From Planctomycetales bacterium (GTDB lineage Bacteria; Planctomycetota; Planctomycetia; Isosphaerales; Isosphaeraceae), in NCBI GenBank assembly GCA_027452145.1, contig DAIDHB010000402.1, forward strand, positions 1-51,544: 51,544 nt of DNA, in the 5' to 3' direction. The translations under genes and the position numbers were made by a program. Shown piece by piece: positions 1-9,355 of the stretch (position 1 is its first letter; each line of letters begins with the position of its first letter). The notes below the pieces were generated by a model. It was given only the letters and a program-made list of their open reading frames with translations. It ran no database searches and was not told the origin of the DNA.

Positions 1-226
1 AACTTTTACCCGCCCCAGGCCCGACTTTCCATGTCATTCCCGAAAAAACCGATTGACCACCCCGACACCTCCCGGCCAGCCGCGATCTCCTTGCCGGATA
101 CACATCGCGCAAGTCATAAGGAATTCTGGAGTTATCGCGGAATCCTCCGTTGATGCCGCGCCAACATCCGATGGGCCGCACCGCGGCTCTCGCCCGCCCG
201 GCTGGCCGGCGGAGCGGGCCGGGTGA

Positions 227-232
227 TACGAT
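227..232 (+). promoter_or_regulatory. Putative -10 element upstream of truD
   Basis: The hexamer TACGAT lies in the context GATACGATCAG, with its end 36 bases before the truD ATG. The same 11-base context occurs at almost the same distance before rsmE (TACGAT at 19462-19467). No convincing -35 hexamer is seen at 16-18 bases. This is a pattern-based guess. Confidence 0.3.
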
Positions 233-268
233 CAGGTTGGATCCCCGTTCCCCGTTGATCGGTCCATC

Positions 269-1444
269 ATGAAGCTCAAATGCCAGCCCGAGGACTTCCG
301 GGTCGAGGAGTTGACCGACGCCCGGCCCTCCGGCTCGGGCCGATATACCTTTTACCGGCTGACCAAGCGCGATCTCGGCACGCTCGAGGCCGTCGAGGCC
401 ATCTGCCGGCGCTGGAACCTCGCCGGACGCCGCGTCAGCTACGCCGGCCTCAAGGATCGCCACGCCGACACGGTCCAGTACCTCACGATCACCGACGGTC
501 CTTCCACGGGCATGACCACGCCTCGGTTCGAGCTCGCCCCCCTCGGCCGCCTGGCCCAGCCATTCGGGCCGCGCCAGCTCCTCGGCAATCGCTTCGAGCT
601 GGTCATCCGCGACCTCGGCCCGGCCGATCGAGATCGCGCGCTCGGCGCAATCGCCGAGGTCCCCGACGTCGGCCTGCCCAACTATTTCGACGACCAGCGA
701 TTCGGATCGGTCGGCCACGGCGGCGACTTCATCGCGCGTGCCTGGCTGGCTGGCGACCACGAGCGCGCCCTGCGGCTGGCTCTCGCCGAGCCGAATCCCT
801 TCGACCGCCCCGCCGCCCGCGCCGAGAAGGCGATCCTCCGCGACCACTGGGGCGACTGGGCCGAGGCCAAGCGACGGCTCCCTCGCTCGTCGGCGCGAAG
901 CATCGTCACCTACCTCGTCGACCACCCGGCGGACTTCCGCGGCGCCTTCGCCCGGATGCGCCGCGAGCTGCGGGTCCTCTACTTCTCCGCCTTCCAGAGC
1001 CACCTCTGGAACCTGCTGCTCGCCGGACGCCTCGAGGCCGACGCCGGGCCCGGCGACCTGGTCCCCGTCGAGCTCAAGCTCGGCGCCTTCCCGTTCCCCA
1101 GGCGAATGGAGCCCGCGCGCGTCGAGTCCCTGCGAAAGCTCGACCTGCCCTTGCCCTCCGCCCGGACCCCGGCACCCGCCGGACAACTTGGAGAGATCGC
1201 CGCCCGGATCCTCGCCCCCTTCGACCTGGCCTGGACCGACCTGCGGGTCAAGCACCTCAAGGACGTCTTCCTCTCCAAGGGGAGCCGTCCGGCCCTGTTC
1301 TTCCCGCGCGGGCTGAAGGCCGACGCCGAGGACGATGCGCTCTACCCCGGCCGCAAGGCCCTCCGCATGGCCTTCGAGCTGGGCAAGGGGTCGTATGCCA
1401 CGATCCTGGTCAAGCGGATCACCACGGCCGCGGAGGCCGTGTGA
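269..1444 (+). CDS. truD: tRNA pseudouridine synthase D (TruD)
   Basis: TruD isomerises uridine 13 of certain tRNAs to pseudouridine in the cytoplasm. The 391-residue product has the family motif GLKDRHA at about residues 60-66, whose Asp63 is the expected catalytic aspartate. It also has NYFDDQRFG (about 138-146), matching the TruD NYFGxQRFG motif, and FQSHLWN, matching the YQSYLFN-like segment of the insertion domain. Length fits the family, usually about 350-400 residues. The ATG at 269 begins MKLKCQPEDFRVEEL, the usual TruD N-terminus, which fixes the start although no strong Shine-Dalgarno is visible. The stop codon shares one base with the next start (TGATG at 1442-1446), so the two pseudouridine synthases are probably co-translated. 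Confidence 0.93.
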   Translation: MKLKCQPEDFRVEELTDARPSGSGRYTFYRLTKRDLGTLEAVEAICRRWNLAGRRVSYAGLKDRHADTVQYLTITDGPSTGMTTPRFELAPLGRLAQPFGPRQLLGNRFELVIRDLGPADRDRALGAIAEVPDVGLPNYFDDQRFGSVGHGGDFIARAWLAGDHERALRLALAEPNPFDRPAARAEKAILRDHWGDWAEAKRRLPRSSARSIVTYLVDHPADFRGAFARMRRELRVLYFSAFQSHLWNLLLAGRLEADAGPGDLVPVELKLGAFPFPRRMEPARVESLRKLDLPLPSARTPAPAGQLGEIAARILAPFDLAWTDLRVKHLKDVFLSKGSRPALFFPRGLKADAEDDALYPGRKALRMAFELGKGSYATILVKRITTAAEAV

Positions 1445-2154
1445 TGGACCTCGACGTCCTTTATGAGGACAACCACTGCCTGGTCGTCAACAAGCCCGCC
1501 GGCACGCCGTCCCAGGCGGATGCCTCGGGCTCCCAGTCGCTCGTGGACCTCGCCGCGCAGTATCTCAGGGAACGTTACGCCAAGCCAGGAAATGTCTATG
1601 TGGGGCTGGTCCACCGGCTGGACCGTCCGACTTCCGGCGTCGTGCTGCTGGCTCGGACCAGCAAGGCCGCGAGCCGGTTGTCCGAGCAGTTCCGCGCCGG
1701 GCGGGTGGAAAAGGTGTACCGGGCGATCGTTGAGGGCTCGCCCGTCGAGGATGAGGGCGTCTGGATCGATCGGCTGGAGAAGGATCGCCGTACCAATATC
1801 TCGCGCCGGCTGGATGAGGGCGAGGACACATCGGCGTCGAAGGAGGCGAGGGTCGCGTTCCGGGTGCTCGACAGGTGGCCGGATTCGGCCGGGCTCGAGC
1901 TTCGGCCGCTGACGGGCCGCAGCCATCAGCTCCGCGTGCAACTGGCGAGTCGCGGCATGCCAATCGTCGGCGACGTGCGATACGGGGCGAGAGGCCGCTT
2001 GCGGGCTCTGGACGGAGGCGGGAGGATCGCGTTACATGCCCGGCGGATTCGCTTCAAGCATCCGACCCGGGAGGAAGAGATTTCCGTCGAGGCGCCGGTG
2101 CCGGCAGACTGGCCCGAGCCCTCGCGATCACGGCCGGGACGCCCGTCCTCGTGA
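1444..2154 (+). CDS. RluA-family RNA pseudouridine synthase
   Basis: This 236-residue protein makes pseudouridine in rRNA or tRNA; the exact substrate cannot be read from the sequence. The opening DVLYEDNHCLVVNKPAG and the catalytic motif HRLDRPTSG (residues 57-65, Asp60 expected to be catalytic) are diagnostic of the RluA branch. Further on are LTGRSHQLRVQLA and a G-D-x-x-Y-G segment, also typical of the family. There is no N-terminal S4 domain, so it is a minimal single-domain form like RluA/RluC-type short enzymes. It starts one base inside the truD stop codon, which suggests translational coupling. Its last 101 bases overlap, tail to tail, the end of the minus-strand lipoprotein gene, so the Arg/Pro/Ser-rich C-terminus is probably unconstrained. 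Confidence 0.9.
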   Translation: MDLDVLYEDNHCLVVNKPAGTPSQADASGSQSLVDLAAQYLRERYAKPGNVYVGLVHRLDRPTSGVVLLARTSKAASRLSEQFRAGRVEKVYRAIVEGSPVEDEGVWIDRLEKDRRTNISRRLDEGEDTSASKEARVAFRVLDRWPDSAGLELRPLTGRSHQLRVQLASRGMPIVGDVRYGARGRLRALDGGGRIALHARRIRFKHPTREEEISVEAPVPADWPEPSRSRPGRPSS

Positions 2155-3658
2155 GATAGGCCAGGGGAAGGCTCAGCCCGGTGACGAGCATCGCGGCCAG
2201 CGGCCGCCAGCCCATCAGGCCGGCCGGGGAGTCGCCGGGATCGCCGGGCAAGGGCGTGGCCGACGCCGTGGCTCCCGGCTTCGACGGTTCGGCTGCGGTC
2301 GCCGCGGGCTTCTCGGCGGAGCTCGCGGGAGCCGGCGACCGATCGGCCCCCGCCGTCGCCGCGGAGTGCGACTTCTCTGCCTCGAGCCGATCCACGAACG
2401 CCAGCGCCGCACTCCAGGCAGCGGGGTCCTTCAGGCCCAGGTCCTCCGCCTCACGCTTCGCCAGTTGGGGATCGACGCGATCGACGGTCACCCGGCGGAT
2501 GTACCAGAGCGCCCCCGCGCGCGAGCCGTCCGAGTCGAAGAAGAACAGCGGGCGGGCGTCGGGCGAGGCCAGCTCGAACTGGAAGCGCGCGATCCGGTCG
2601 GCGTCGAGCTTCGCCAGGTTGACCGGCAGCGCGACGTAACGCAGGCCGCGGCCGGCGGCCTCGGCGAGGAACGCCGACGACACCTCGGACGACTCGCGCA
2701 GGTCCAGGACCGTCCGGTAGCCCTTCTCGGCCAGCCAGGCCAGGCCGGCCGTCGACGGCACGCTGCCGCCGGAGAGCCTCAGGTCGACCGAGGCGAACCG
2801 GGCGATGCCGGTATTCGCGCCCGCGGGCGCGGCCGGCTCGACGTCAGCGTTCCCCTCGGTCGCGGCCGCCAGGCCGAGCCCGATGCCGCCGTCGGCGGCG
2901 GCCCCGTCCGGCGAGGACGAGGCCGACCCCGGCGCCGGCCCGGACGCCGACAATGGCCGAGCCCCCGGATTCCCCCCCGGCGAGTTCGCCGAAGGGGCCG
3001 GGGACTTCGCCTCGATGCCGCTGGTCACCTCGCCCGGCAGGCTCAGCGGCGGCAGATGGTCGAGCGGGTTGTCCGCGCCCGACATGTCCTCGATCGTCGT
3101 GGCCGCCGGCGACCCGCCGGCCACCGACGACCCCGACGCCGGACGCGCCGCCGCGTCCGCGTCCAGCCTTGCGGTCGACCGCACCGACGAGGATCGCAAC
3201 GAGTAGCTCGCCTTCGCTCCCGACGCGCCCGTCGACGACTGCGGGCCGGACGGCAGCGGCACCGCCCGCGCCTTCGGCACCGATTCCAACTGCGTCGGCG
3301 AGTCCGGCGTGACCACGGTCGACGGCACCGAGCCCGACGGACTCGTCGAGTACGTCGGTCCCATCGTCGCCGCCGGGCCGACCACAGTCGACGGTGCGCC
3401 ATACTCCAGCGGAGCCGACGTCGTTTCCGAACCGCAGCAACCCGTGTCACGGTGCAGAATCCGCGCGGTGGTCCGCCGGAGGAATCCGGTCGACCCGCAC
3501 GAGCTGCATCCGCTGAACGGGCCCGACGTGCAACCCGCCTGGATCAGAGCCAACCCGGCGACCAGGGACCAGGCGATCCCGACCCGTACGGGCCGCCGGC
3601 GACTCGGAGTACCCCGCGACGCACGGCCTGTTTTCAGCCATTCGAGATGTAATGTCAT
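2054..3658 (-). CDS. Lipoprotein with degenerate dual-specificity-phosphatase-like domain
   Basis: The product has about 534 residues from the ATG at 3658, chosen because GGAG lies about 6 bases upstream and because a lipoprotein signal follows directly (GIAWSLVAGLALIQAGC, lipobox LIQAGC). A long Ser/Thr/Pro/Ala-rich linker follows. Next is a roughly 150-residue domain beginning FASVDLRLSGG with GYRTVLDLRESSEV and YVALPVN, as in the DSP/DUF442-like phosphatase fold. Where active members have HCxxGxxR, this protein has FFDSDGSRAG: the nucleophilic cysteine and preceding histidine are replaced while the arginine-like position is kept. A hydrophobic segment (LAAMLVTGLSLPLAYL) near the C-terminus could be a second membrane anchor. 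It is therefore probably a binding domain or pseudo-enzyme at the cell envelope. Its 3' end overlaps the RluA gene by 101 bases. Confidence 0.75.
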   Translation of the reverse strand: MTLHLEWLKTGRASRGTPSRRRPVRVGIAWSLVAGLALIQAGCTSGPFSGCSSCGSTGFLRRTTARILHRDTGCCGSETTSAPLEYGAPSTVVGPAATMGPTYSTSPSGSVPSTVVTPDSPTQLESVPKARAVPLPSGPQSSTGASGAKASYSLRSSSVRSTARLDADAAARPASGSSVAGGSPAATTIEDMSGADNPLDHLPPLSLPGEVTSGIEAKSPAPSANSPGGNPGARPLSASGPAPGSASSSPDGAAADGGIGLGLAAATEGNADVEPAAPAGANTGIARFASVDLRLSGGSVPSTAGLAWLAEKGYRTVLDLRESSEVSSAFLAEAAGRGLRYVALPVNLAKLDADRIARFQFELASPDARPLFFFDSDGSRAGALWYIRRVTVDRVDPQLAKREAEDLGLKDPAAWSAALAFVDRLEAEKSHSAATAGADRSPAPASSAEKPAATAAEPSKPGATASATPLPGDPGDSPAGLMGWRPLAAMLVTGLSLPLAYLTRTGVPAVIARARASLPAPAPRRKSLPPGSDA

Positions 3659-4166
3659 GGGAATCTCCAGTTTTCGGACCTCGTCATCCGCGGCGTGCCG
3701 GACGGCCGCCCGCGGCGCGGGTCGAACCTTGTCGTCCACCCGGGACACGCGATCGACCGCCGCCGTGACACCGCCCTCCCAGCCCGATGAGACCAGGACC
3801 GTACCCTCTCCACCGGCCGACGAGCGACCGATCCACGCGGCCGCACCGCGACCATTCAGGCCGCGACCGCGACACGCGCCGGATCGCCCCGTCAACCTCG
3901 AGACGGACTCTCGGAACCGGCGGTTCCAGGCGACGATGCACATCGGATGACTCGGGGATGCTCGCTCAGCGTTCAGTGATCGTTCCCGGGATCGCCATCG
4001 ACTTCAGGCGGATCGCCCTGGGCTCGCACCACCCGGCCCGGTTCATCTCCCGGAGACCGGCCGGCCCTCGCCTCGGCCAACCCACCCAGTCGACGCAGCA
4101 CCTTGGAACCGCAACGACAACCCATCAGCGCGGGTCGTCAAGGAAACTTAGCCGACAATCCAGGCG

Positions 4167-4196
4167 TTGCCAAAGGATCCGGCTGATTTCTAGAAT
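4167..4196 (+). promoter_or_regulatory. Sigma-70-like promoter for the glycosyltransferase pair
   Basis: TTGCCA (4167-4172) and TAGAAT (4191-4196) are separated by 18 bases, about 56 bases upstream of the first glycosyltransferase ATG. The 3659-4251 gap between the divergent lipoprotein and glycosyltransferase genes otherwise shows no supportable gene. Confidence 0.5.
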
Positions 4197-4197
4197 G

Positions 4198-4210
4198 AGA
4201 CTTTAAGTCT
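4198..4210. promoter_or_regulatory. 13-base perfect palindrome at the predicted transcription start
   Basis: AGACTT-T-AAGTCT is a perfect inverted repeat beginning two bases after the predicted -10 hexamer, covering the expected +1 position. The position suits a repressor operator, but it could be chance. Confidence 0.35.
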
Positions 4211-4251
4211 TTGCAGCGCAGCCGCTAAATCACTCAAGGCTTCCCCCGCAA

Positions 4252-5607
4252 ATGAGGCTTACGCCACCCGAGCAACGCTTGTCGCCGGCAAACTTTCCGC
4301 AGCCCTCAGCGTCTCTCGGTTGGTGGTCCGCGGCCGTCGCGGCCGCCGCCCTGGCCGTCTTCTCGACCGGACTGTTCGACTCGCCGTTCGCCGACGAATA
4401 CGCCTACATCACCCAGAGCTACTACGCCGACCTGTTCTTCGCCGGCAGGCACGACGACCCCGCCTGGCTCCACTTCTTCGCCTTCGACCTCCAGCCCCTG
4501 CCCAAGTACCTCATCGGGGCGAGCCTGCATGCCGCCGGCCAGCCGATGCCCCGCACCCTCGACGCGGCCCTCTGGTATCACAACTATTCCTCCTTCGGCG
4601 ACTCCCGGACGCTCGCGGCCGCTCGCGTCCCATCGATCCTGACCGGAGTCCTGGGATCTCTGGCCCTCTTCCTCGCCGGCGCGATGGTCCTCGGCCGGAC
4701 CGCGGGGGCCCTCGCGGCCCTGCTCCTGATCGCCAATCCGCTCTATCGCCTCCACGCCCACCGGGCGATGACCGACGTCCCCACCGAGTCCCTCACCATC
4801 GTCTGTCTGGCACTGACGCTCAGCGCAGCGGCTCGAGCCTGGTCCGGCCGCGCGGCCTGGATCAGCCTGGCGGCCTTCGCCCTCGCCGGACTCGCCGCGG
4901 GCCTGTCGATCCTCTGCAAGTTCAACGGGCTGATCTCCCTGATGGTCGTCGGAGCCTGGTGCGGCCTCGGCCTGCTCGGTCGCGGCATCACCTGGAAATC
5001 CCGCCTCACGTTCCTTCTCGGCGGCCTCCTGGCGCTCGCCGTCGCATCCGGCACATTCCTCATGCTCAACCCCGCGCTCACCGCCCATCCGCGCGGCCAT
5101 CGCGAGACGGACCAGGTCCCGCCCGACTCGACCGTCCCGGCTCGCATCCGCGAGATGCTCCGGATTCGCCTGGAAAACGCCCGGCATCAGAAGCGCGCCA
5201 TGCCCCACAACGCGATGATCACCCCGGCCGACAAGCTCTCGGTCCTGGCCGTGCAGGGATTCGGCCGGTTCGGTCCGTTCGGGCCGGGCAAATCGAACTC
5301 CGAGATCCGCTATCAACTGGTGCAGGACTGGGGATCGATCCTCTGGCTGCCGCTCGTCCTTTATGGCGCGTATGCGTCCGCCCGCCTGGGATTCGCTCAG
5401 GTCCGAGACGGACGGCCGCCGACGGCCCTGGCGATCCTGATCTGGGCGGTCATCGCGTGGGGAGTGATCGGCGTCTATCTTCCGATGGCCTGGGACCGCT
5501 ACCTCCTGCCGATCCAGGCCCCCAACGCCCTGCTGGCGGCGGTCGGCGTCGTCGACCTCTGGAACCGGCTGCGACCCCGCCTCGGCCGAAAGGCGGTGGC
5601 AGCGTGA
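4252..5607 (+). CDS. GT-C/GT39-like membrane glycosyltransferase
   Basis: This 451-residue polytopic membrane protein resembles the PMT/GT39 (dolichyl-phosphate-mannose-protein mannosyltransferase-like) superfamily, which transfers sugars from lipid-linked donors on the outer face of the membrane. The acidic pair in FADEYAYIT (Asp48-Glu49), directly after the first transmembrane segment, is the usual catalytic/metal-binding position in GT-C enzymes. A second conserved-looking stretch is HRAMTDVPTES. About nine to ten further hydrophobic segments follow. The start at 4252 places the first helix at residues 22-40. The stop overlaps the next start (GTGA), so the two membrane enzymes are likely made together. 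The acceptor (lipid, exopolysaccharide or protein) is unknown. Confidence 0.75.
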   Translation: MRLTPPEQRLSPANFPQPSASLGWWSAAVAAAALAVFSTGLFDSPFADEYAYITQSYYADLFFAGRHDDPAWLHFFAFDLQPLPKYLIGASLHAAGQPMPRTLDAALWYHNYSSFGDSRTLAAARVPSILTGVLGSLALFLAGAMVLGRTAGALAALLLIANPLYRLHAHRAMTDVPTESLTIVCLALTLSAAARAWSGRAAWISLAAFALAGLAAGLSILCKFNGLISLMVVGAWCGLGLLGRGITWKSRLTFLLGGLLALAVASGTFLMLNPALTAHPRGHRETDQVPPDSTVPARIREMLRIRLENARHQKRAMPHNAMITPADKLSVLAVQGFGRFGPFGPGKSNSEIRYQLVQDWGSILWLPLVLYGAYASARLGFAQVRDGRPPTALAILIWAVIAWGVIGVYLPMAWDRYLLPIQAPNALLAAVGVVDLWNRLRPRLGRKAVAA

Positions 5608-7136
5608 CGCGGTCGCGAAGGCTCAGCCTGGCATTCGGCGTCTTCGCCATCGTCCTGGGCAGCGACGCGTTCTTCTGGCACTCGCGCGACTGGAACACGG
5701 CCAGCCGGCTGATGCTCAGCTATGCGATCGTCGACCGCGGCACCCTCGAGATCACCGGCCTCGACGTCCACACCGGCGACAAGGCCGTGCTCCACAAGCC
5801 GACGGTCCGGAACGGCAAACCGATCGTCGCGGACCATTATTACTCCGACAAGCTGCCGGGCTATCCGTTCCTCGCGGCCATCCCCTATGCCGCGGCCCGC
5901 GGAGTGCTGCGATTGCCGCCGCACCCGATCGGCGATGACAGGGCCCGCCGCTACTGGCCGGCGGATTACTTCGTCACCCTGGCGACTTCGGGCCTCCTCA
6001 CCGCGGGGACAGCCGCGCTGCTCGTCCTGCTGGCCCTCGACCTGGGATGCACGCCGGCCGCGTCGATGGTCGTCGGCCTGGGATACGGCCTCGGCACGCC
6101 GGCCTACGTCTACGCGACGCTCGCCTACGGCCACCAGTCCTGTGCCTTTGCGCTGTTCGCCTCGTTCCTGCTCCTCAATCGCCCCGGCCGGGGCCCCGAC
6201 TGGCTCCGCGCCGCGGTTGCCGGCTTCCTCGCCGCGGGGGCCTCGGTGATCGAGCTCCAGGTCGCGCCGGTCTCCGCGATTCTCGGGCTTTATCTGCTAA
6301 TCGAAGCGGGTTTTCGTCGAAAGCGCCCCGCGACCGTGTTCGCCTTCGCCCTGGGCGCCGCGATCCCGACCCTGGGGATGCTCTGGTACAACCACGAGGC
6401 GTTCGGCTCGCCCTGGGACATGGGCTACTTCCATCACGTCACGTTCTCGCACGTTCACACGCACGACAACCCGACCGGGCTGACGGGCCCCGACTGGAGC
6501 AAGCTCGGCCCCTTGCTCGTCACCCCTTACCGCGGGCTACTGGTCTACGCCCCCCTCCTGATCCTGGCCGTGCCGGGCTGGATCGTGCTGCTCGCCCGAC
6601 GGGCCTGGGCGATGGCGGCCGTCTCGTTCCTCGTCTGCGTCGCCGTGCTGCTGGTGAACCTTTCGTATCCCGAGTGGACCGGCGGCTGGTCGACCGGCCC
6701 CCGGCTGCTGCTCCCGTTGATCCCGTTCGCCATGGTGCCCGTCGCGGCCTTCGTTTCGATCGGCGGGCGGTGGACGAGGCCTATCCTGGCCCTCGGCCTG
6801 ATCCTGGCCGTAGCCGGGGCGGTGGAGATGCTCCTGTTCCAGGGGGCCGGCGCGCGGATTCCCAACGACCCGCCCGCTCGCGGCCGAAGCCGCCCGGTCT
6901 TCTCGCAACCGCTGGTCGACGCCGTCTGGCCGATCTGGACCGGCGAAACCCCGACCCCCGGCTGGCGTTTCGGAGAGCGCTTCGCCCGCAATCTCGTCTC
7001 GATCGCCGCGCCGGGTGCCGTGGCGAGCCTGCCGCCGGCCGCCCAGGCCCTCCAGTTCCTGCCCCTGGTCGTCCTTCAGGCCGCGGCGATCGTGCTCCTC
7101 TGGCGAGCCGCCGCGGCCCGCGAGAGTGGAACATAG
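5604..7136 (+). CDS. Polytopic membrane protein, probable GT-C-type glycosyltransferase
   Basis: The product has about 510 residues from a GTG at 5604 that overlaps the upstream stop by four bases (GTGA). It begins with a short basic stretch and a hydrophobic helix (LAFGVFAIVLGSDAFFW), followed by a soluble-looking loop with HYYSDKLPGYPFLAA. That loop resembles the first periplasmic loop of planctomycete/actinobacterial GT-C-like proteins. At least eight more hydrophobic segments follow, with charged loops such as HVTFSHVHTHDNPTG. No classical DD or DE motif was found right after the first helix, so the catalytic assignment is weaker than for its partner. Coupling to the upstream GT39-like gene suggests a shared envelope-glycan pathway. 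It ends three bases before the convergent efflux gene. Confidence 0.65.
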   Translation: MTRSRRLSLAFGVFAIVLGSDAFFWHSRDWNTASRLMLSYAIVDRGTLEITGLDVHTGDKAVLHKPTVRNGKPIVADHYYSDKLPGYPFLAAIPYAAARGVLRLPPHPIGDDRARRYWPADYFVTLATSGLLTAGTAALLVLLALDLGCTPAASMVVGLGYGLGTPAYVYATLAYGHQSCAFALFASFLLLNRPGRGPDWLRAAVAGFLAAGASVIELQVAPVSAILGLYLLIEAGFRRKRPATVFAFALGAAIPTLGMLWYNHEAFGSPWDMGYFHHVTFSHVHTHDNPTGLTGPDWSKLGPLLVTPYRGLLVYAPLLILAVPGWIVLLARRAWAMAAVSFLVCVAVLLVNLSYPEWTGGWSTGPRLLLPLIPFAMVPVAAFVSIGGRWTRPILALGLILAVAGAVEMLLFQGAGARIPNDPPARGRSRPVFSQPLVDAVWPIWTGETPTPGWRFGERFARNLVSIAAPGAVASLPPAAQALQFLPLVVLQAAAIVLLWRAAAARESGT

Positions 7137-7139
7137 CCG

Positions 7140-8996
7140 TTAGCGACCCGTTCCGGGAACCACCGGCGGCGGGATCGCACCCGCTCCGCGATCCGGCCCC
7201 ACTGGCGGTGCCGGTGCCGGTGCCACTGGCGGTGCCGGTGCCGGTGCGACTCCCGCCGCCGGACCCTTCGCGGGAAGCGGTTCCAGCCCAGTCTCCGGCG
7301 AGGCAGCCGGAGGTCCTTGCGGGCCCGTTTCCGGCGGGAGTGCCGGAAGCGGTTGCGGGACCGATCCAGAACCCGGCGGCGCCGGCAGCATCGGCACGAT
7401 CCGATCCTCCGGCGGGACCGAACGCCAGTGCTTGAAGAACCTCCAGTGGTGGGGCTTCAGCACCGGCGGATTGAACACCGGGCCCAGATAGGCCCCGCCG
7501 CCGAGCGCCTGATACGTGTTCACGAGCGCCGAGAGCTGCTGCTGCTTCGTTTCGACCAGCGACGTGCGTGCATCCCGGAGGTCACGCTGGGCGAACAGCA
7601 CGTCCACGTAGTCGGCGCGGGCCGCCTGGAACAGATTCATCGCGACATCGACGGCGTCGTCGAGGGCGGCCACCTGCTGCCGCCGGAACTCGATGCTCTT
7701 GCGATAATTCTCCACCTGAGACAGGCGGTTGATCACCTGGGTGTAAGCGTTCAGCACAACCCGCTGATAATTGTACACGGCCTGAAGTTGCCGCGCGTTG
7801 GCGGTCTTGTACTCGGCCTTGAGCGCCGCCTTGTTGATCAACGGCGCGACCAGTTGGCCGGCGACACTCGCAATCAGGGCTTCCGGGGTAATGAACAAAT
7901 ACACCGGATTAAAGGCCTGGTAGCCGACGCCGGATGTGACAGCCCCCTTGGGATAGAAATTCTTCCGGGCGACCTTCACGTCGAGCCCGGCCGCCGCCAG
8001 CGCACGCTCGGCCTGGCGGATGTCGGGCCGATTACGCAGCAGATCCGCGGGCACTCCCATGCTCAGCCCGTGCAGGCTCAGATCGATGAAGTCTCCGGTC
8101 ATGCGTTCGACGGGCTGCGGGAAGCGGCCGACGAGAAAGTTGATCCGGTTCTCGACCTCGATGATCCGCTGGAAGACGACCAGTTTTTCGCCCCGGTTCC
8201 TGCTGACCTCAGCCAGGAACCGCTGGACGCCCAGCTCGGTGCCGCGGCCGCCCGCCTCCTTGAGGGCCCTGGCGACTTCGAGGCTCTGCTCCATGATCTT
8301 GATGGTCTGATCCAGGATCTCGAGCCGCTTATCGAGCATGATCAGCTCGTAATAGCTGTCGGCGATTTCCGCGACCAGGCGGGTGATGGCGTAGTTCCGC
8401 CCCTCGCCGGCGGCAAGGAACCGGAACATCGCCGCATCCCTGGCGTTGTGCAACTGCCGCCAGATATCCGGCGTCCAGAAGAACAGCGGCCCGAGGATAT
8501 AATTCGGCAGCGGATTGGGCAGGAGCCTCCCCGGGATAAACGGGTCGTCGTGAATACCGGCGCCTTCAATCGTATAATTGCTGACCTTGTTGATCCCCGC
8601 CTCGCCGCCGACCGTGACGAAAGGAAAGTACGCACCGGTCCGCGCCTGGATCTCGTTGCTGGCGGCCTGGACCTCCTCGGCGAGGATCCGCAGCTCCTGG
8701 TTCCCGGCCAGTGCCTGGAGGATCAACCCCGTCAGCATCGGGTCCTGGAAGAACTCCTCGATCCGCATTCCGGACGAGTTCTCCGCGCTGCTCGCGTCCT
8801 CGTAGCCTTCCGGCCGGTCCGCAGTCGACTCGGCGCGGCGGATGGTGAAGCGGTCCGGAACGTTCGGTCCCGGCATCGGTGGGCGGAACGCGGGGATTCC
8901 GCAGGACGGCAGGACCACCAGGAAGCCGCAAGCCATCGCGATCGCGAGAGCTCGTCTCCTGGGCCATCGATCCGCCGGGCTCACCGACTGGCTCAT
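7140..8996 (-). CDS. RND efflux outer-membrane factor lipoprotein (TolC/NodT-like)
   Basis: This is the outer-membrane channel of the tripartite pump encoded upstream, about 618 residues. The ATG at 8996 is preferred over 9041 because AAGGA lies about 9 bases upstream and because it puts a lipoprotein signal at the N-terminus (RRRALAIAMACGFLVVLPSC). Two OEP-type coiled-coil halves follow, with the conserved motif LLRNRPDIRQAERALAAAG and, in the second half, VVLNAYTQVINRLSQV. Typical OMFs have 450-500 residues. The extra length is mostly a C-terminal tail rich in Pro, Ala and Val, with short repeats of the type APAPPVAPAPAPP, encoded by an imperfect GGTGCC repeat near 7195-7255. It is the third gene of the minus-strand operon, 359 bases after the pump gene. 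Confidence 0.88.
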   Translation of the reverse strand: MSQSVSPADRWPRRRALAIAMACGFLVVLPSCGIPAFRPPMPGPNVPDRFTIRRAESTADRPEGYEDASSAENSSGMRIEEFFQDPMLTGLILQALAGNQELRILAEEVQAASNEIQARTGAYFPFVTVGGEAGINKVSNYTIEGAGIHDDPFIPGRLLPNPLPNYILGPLFFWTPDIWRQLHNARDAAMFRFLAAGEGRNYAITRLVAEIADSYYELIMLDKRLEILDQTIKIMEQSLEVARALKEAGGRGTELGVQRFLAEVSRNRGEKLVVFQRIIEVENRINFLVGRFPQPVERMTGDFIDLSLHGLSMGVPADLLRNRPDIRQAERALAAAGLDVKVARKNFYPKGAVTSGVGYQAFNPVYLFITPEALIASVAGQLVAPLINKAALKAEYKTANARQLQAVYNYQRVVLNAYTQVINRLSQVENYRKSIEFRRQQVAALDDAVDVAMNLFQAARADYVDVLFAQRDLRDARTSLVETKQQQLSALVNTYQALGGGAYLGPVFNPPVLKPHHWRFFKHWRSVPPEDRIVPMLPAPPGSGSVPQPLPALPPETGPQGPPAASPETGLEPLPAKGPAAGVAPAPAPPVAPAPAPPVGPDRGAGAIPPPVVPGTGR

Positions 8997-9355
8997 CCGA
9001 CACGTCCTTGTGAGCTCCTCCGCGACAGGGCCTTCCGCCATCCACCTGCGAAGGCCGAAACAACCACCAGGTCCCGGGCGGAACGCCCCTCCGGACGAGG
9101 TTTGAGCCTCCTCCGGCCGTCACGGCAGCCGTTTCCCACGCGGAGCTTTATCGATCGAAAGGGTTACCGAGCGGACAAAAGTCCCTGCAAAGAAATGCAA
9201 ACGATTCTGAGACCGACACCCGGCTCCGGACGAGCGCCGGCCCACGGACGAGCCAGGAAATGGTTGTCGACACTCTCTAGCTGGATTTCTCCGAGGCGTC
9301 AAGACCGATGGCGGAGGGGCTTCGGACCGCCATCGGCCCCGCCGGGGCATGCTCC
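8997..9355. other. Gap between pump and outer-membrane factor genes
   Basis: This 359-base spacing is unusually wide inside an efflux operon. No ORF with a ribosome-binding site, clear terminator or convincing promoter hexamer pair was seen. It may hold an independent promoter for the outer-membrane factor. Confidence 0.4.
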
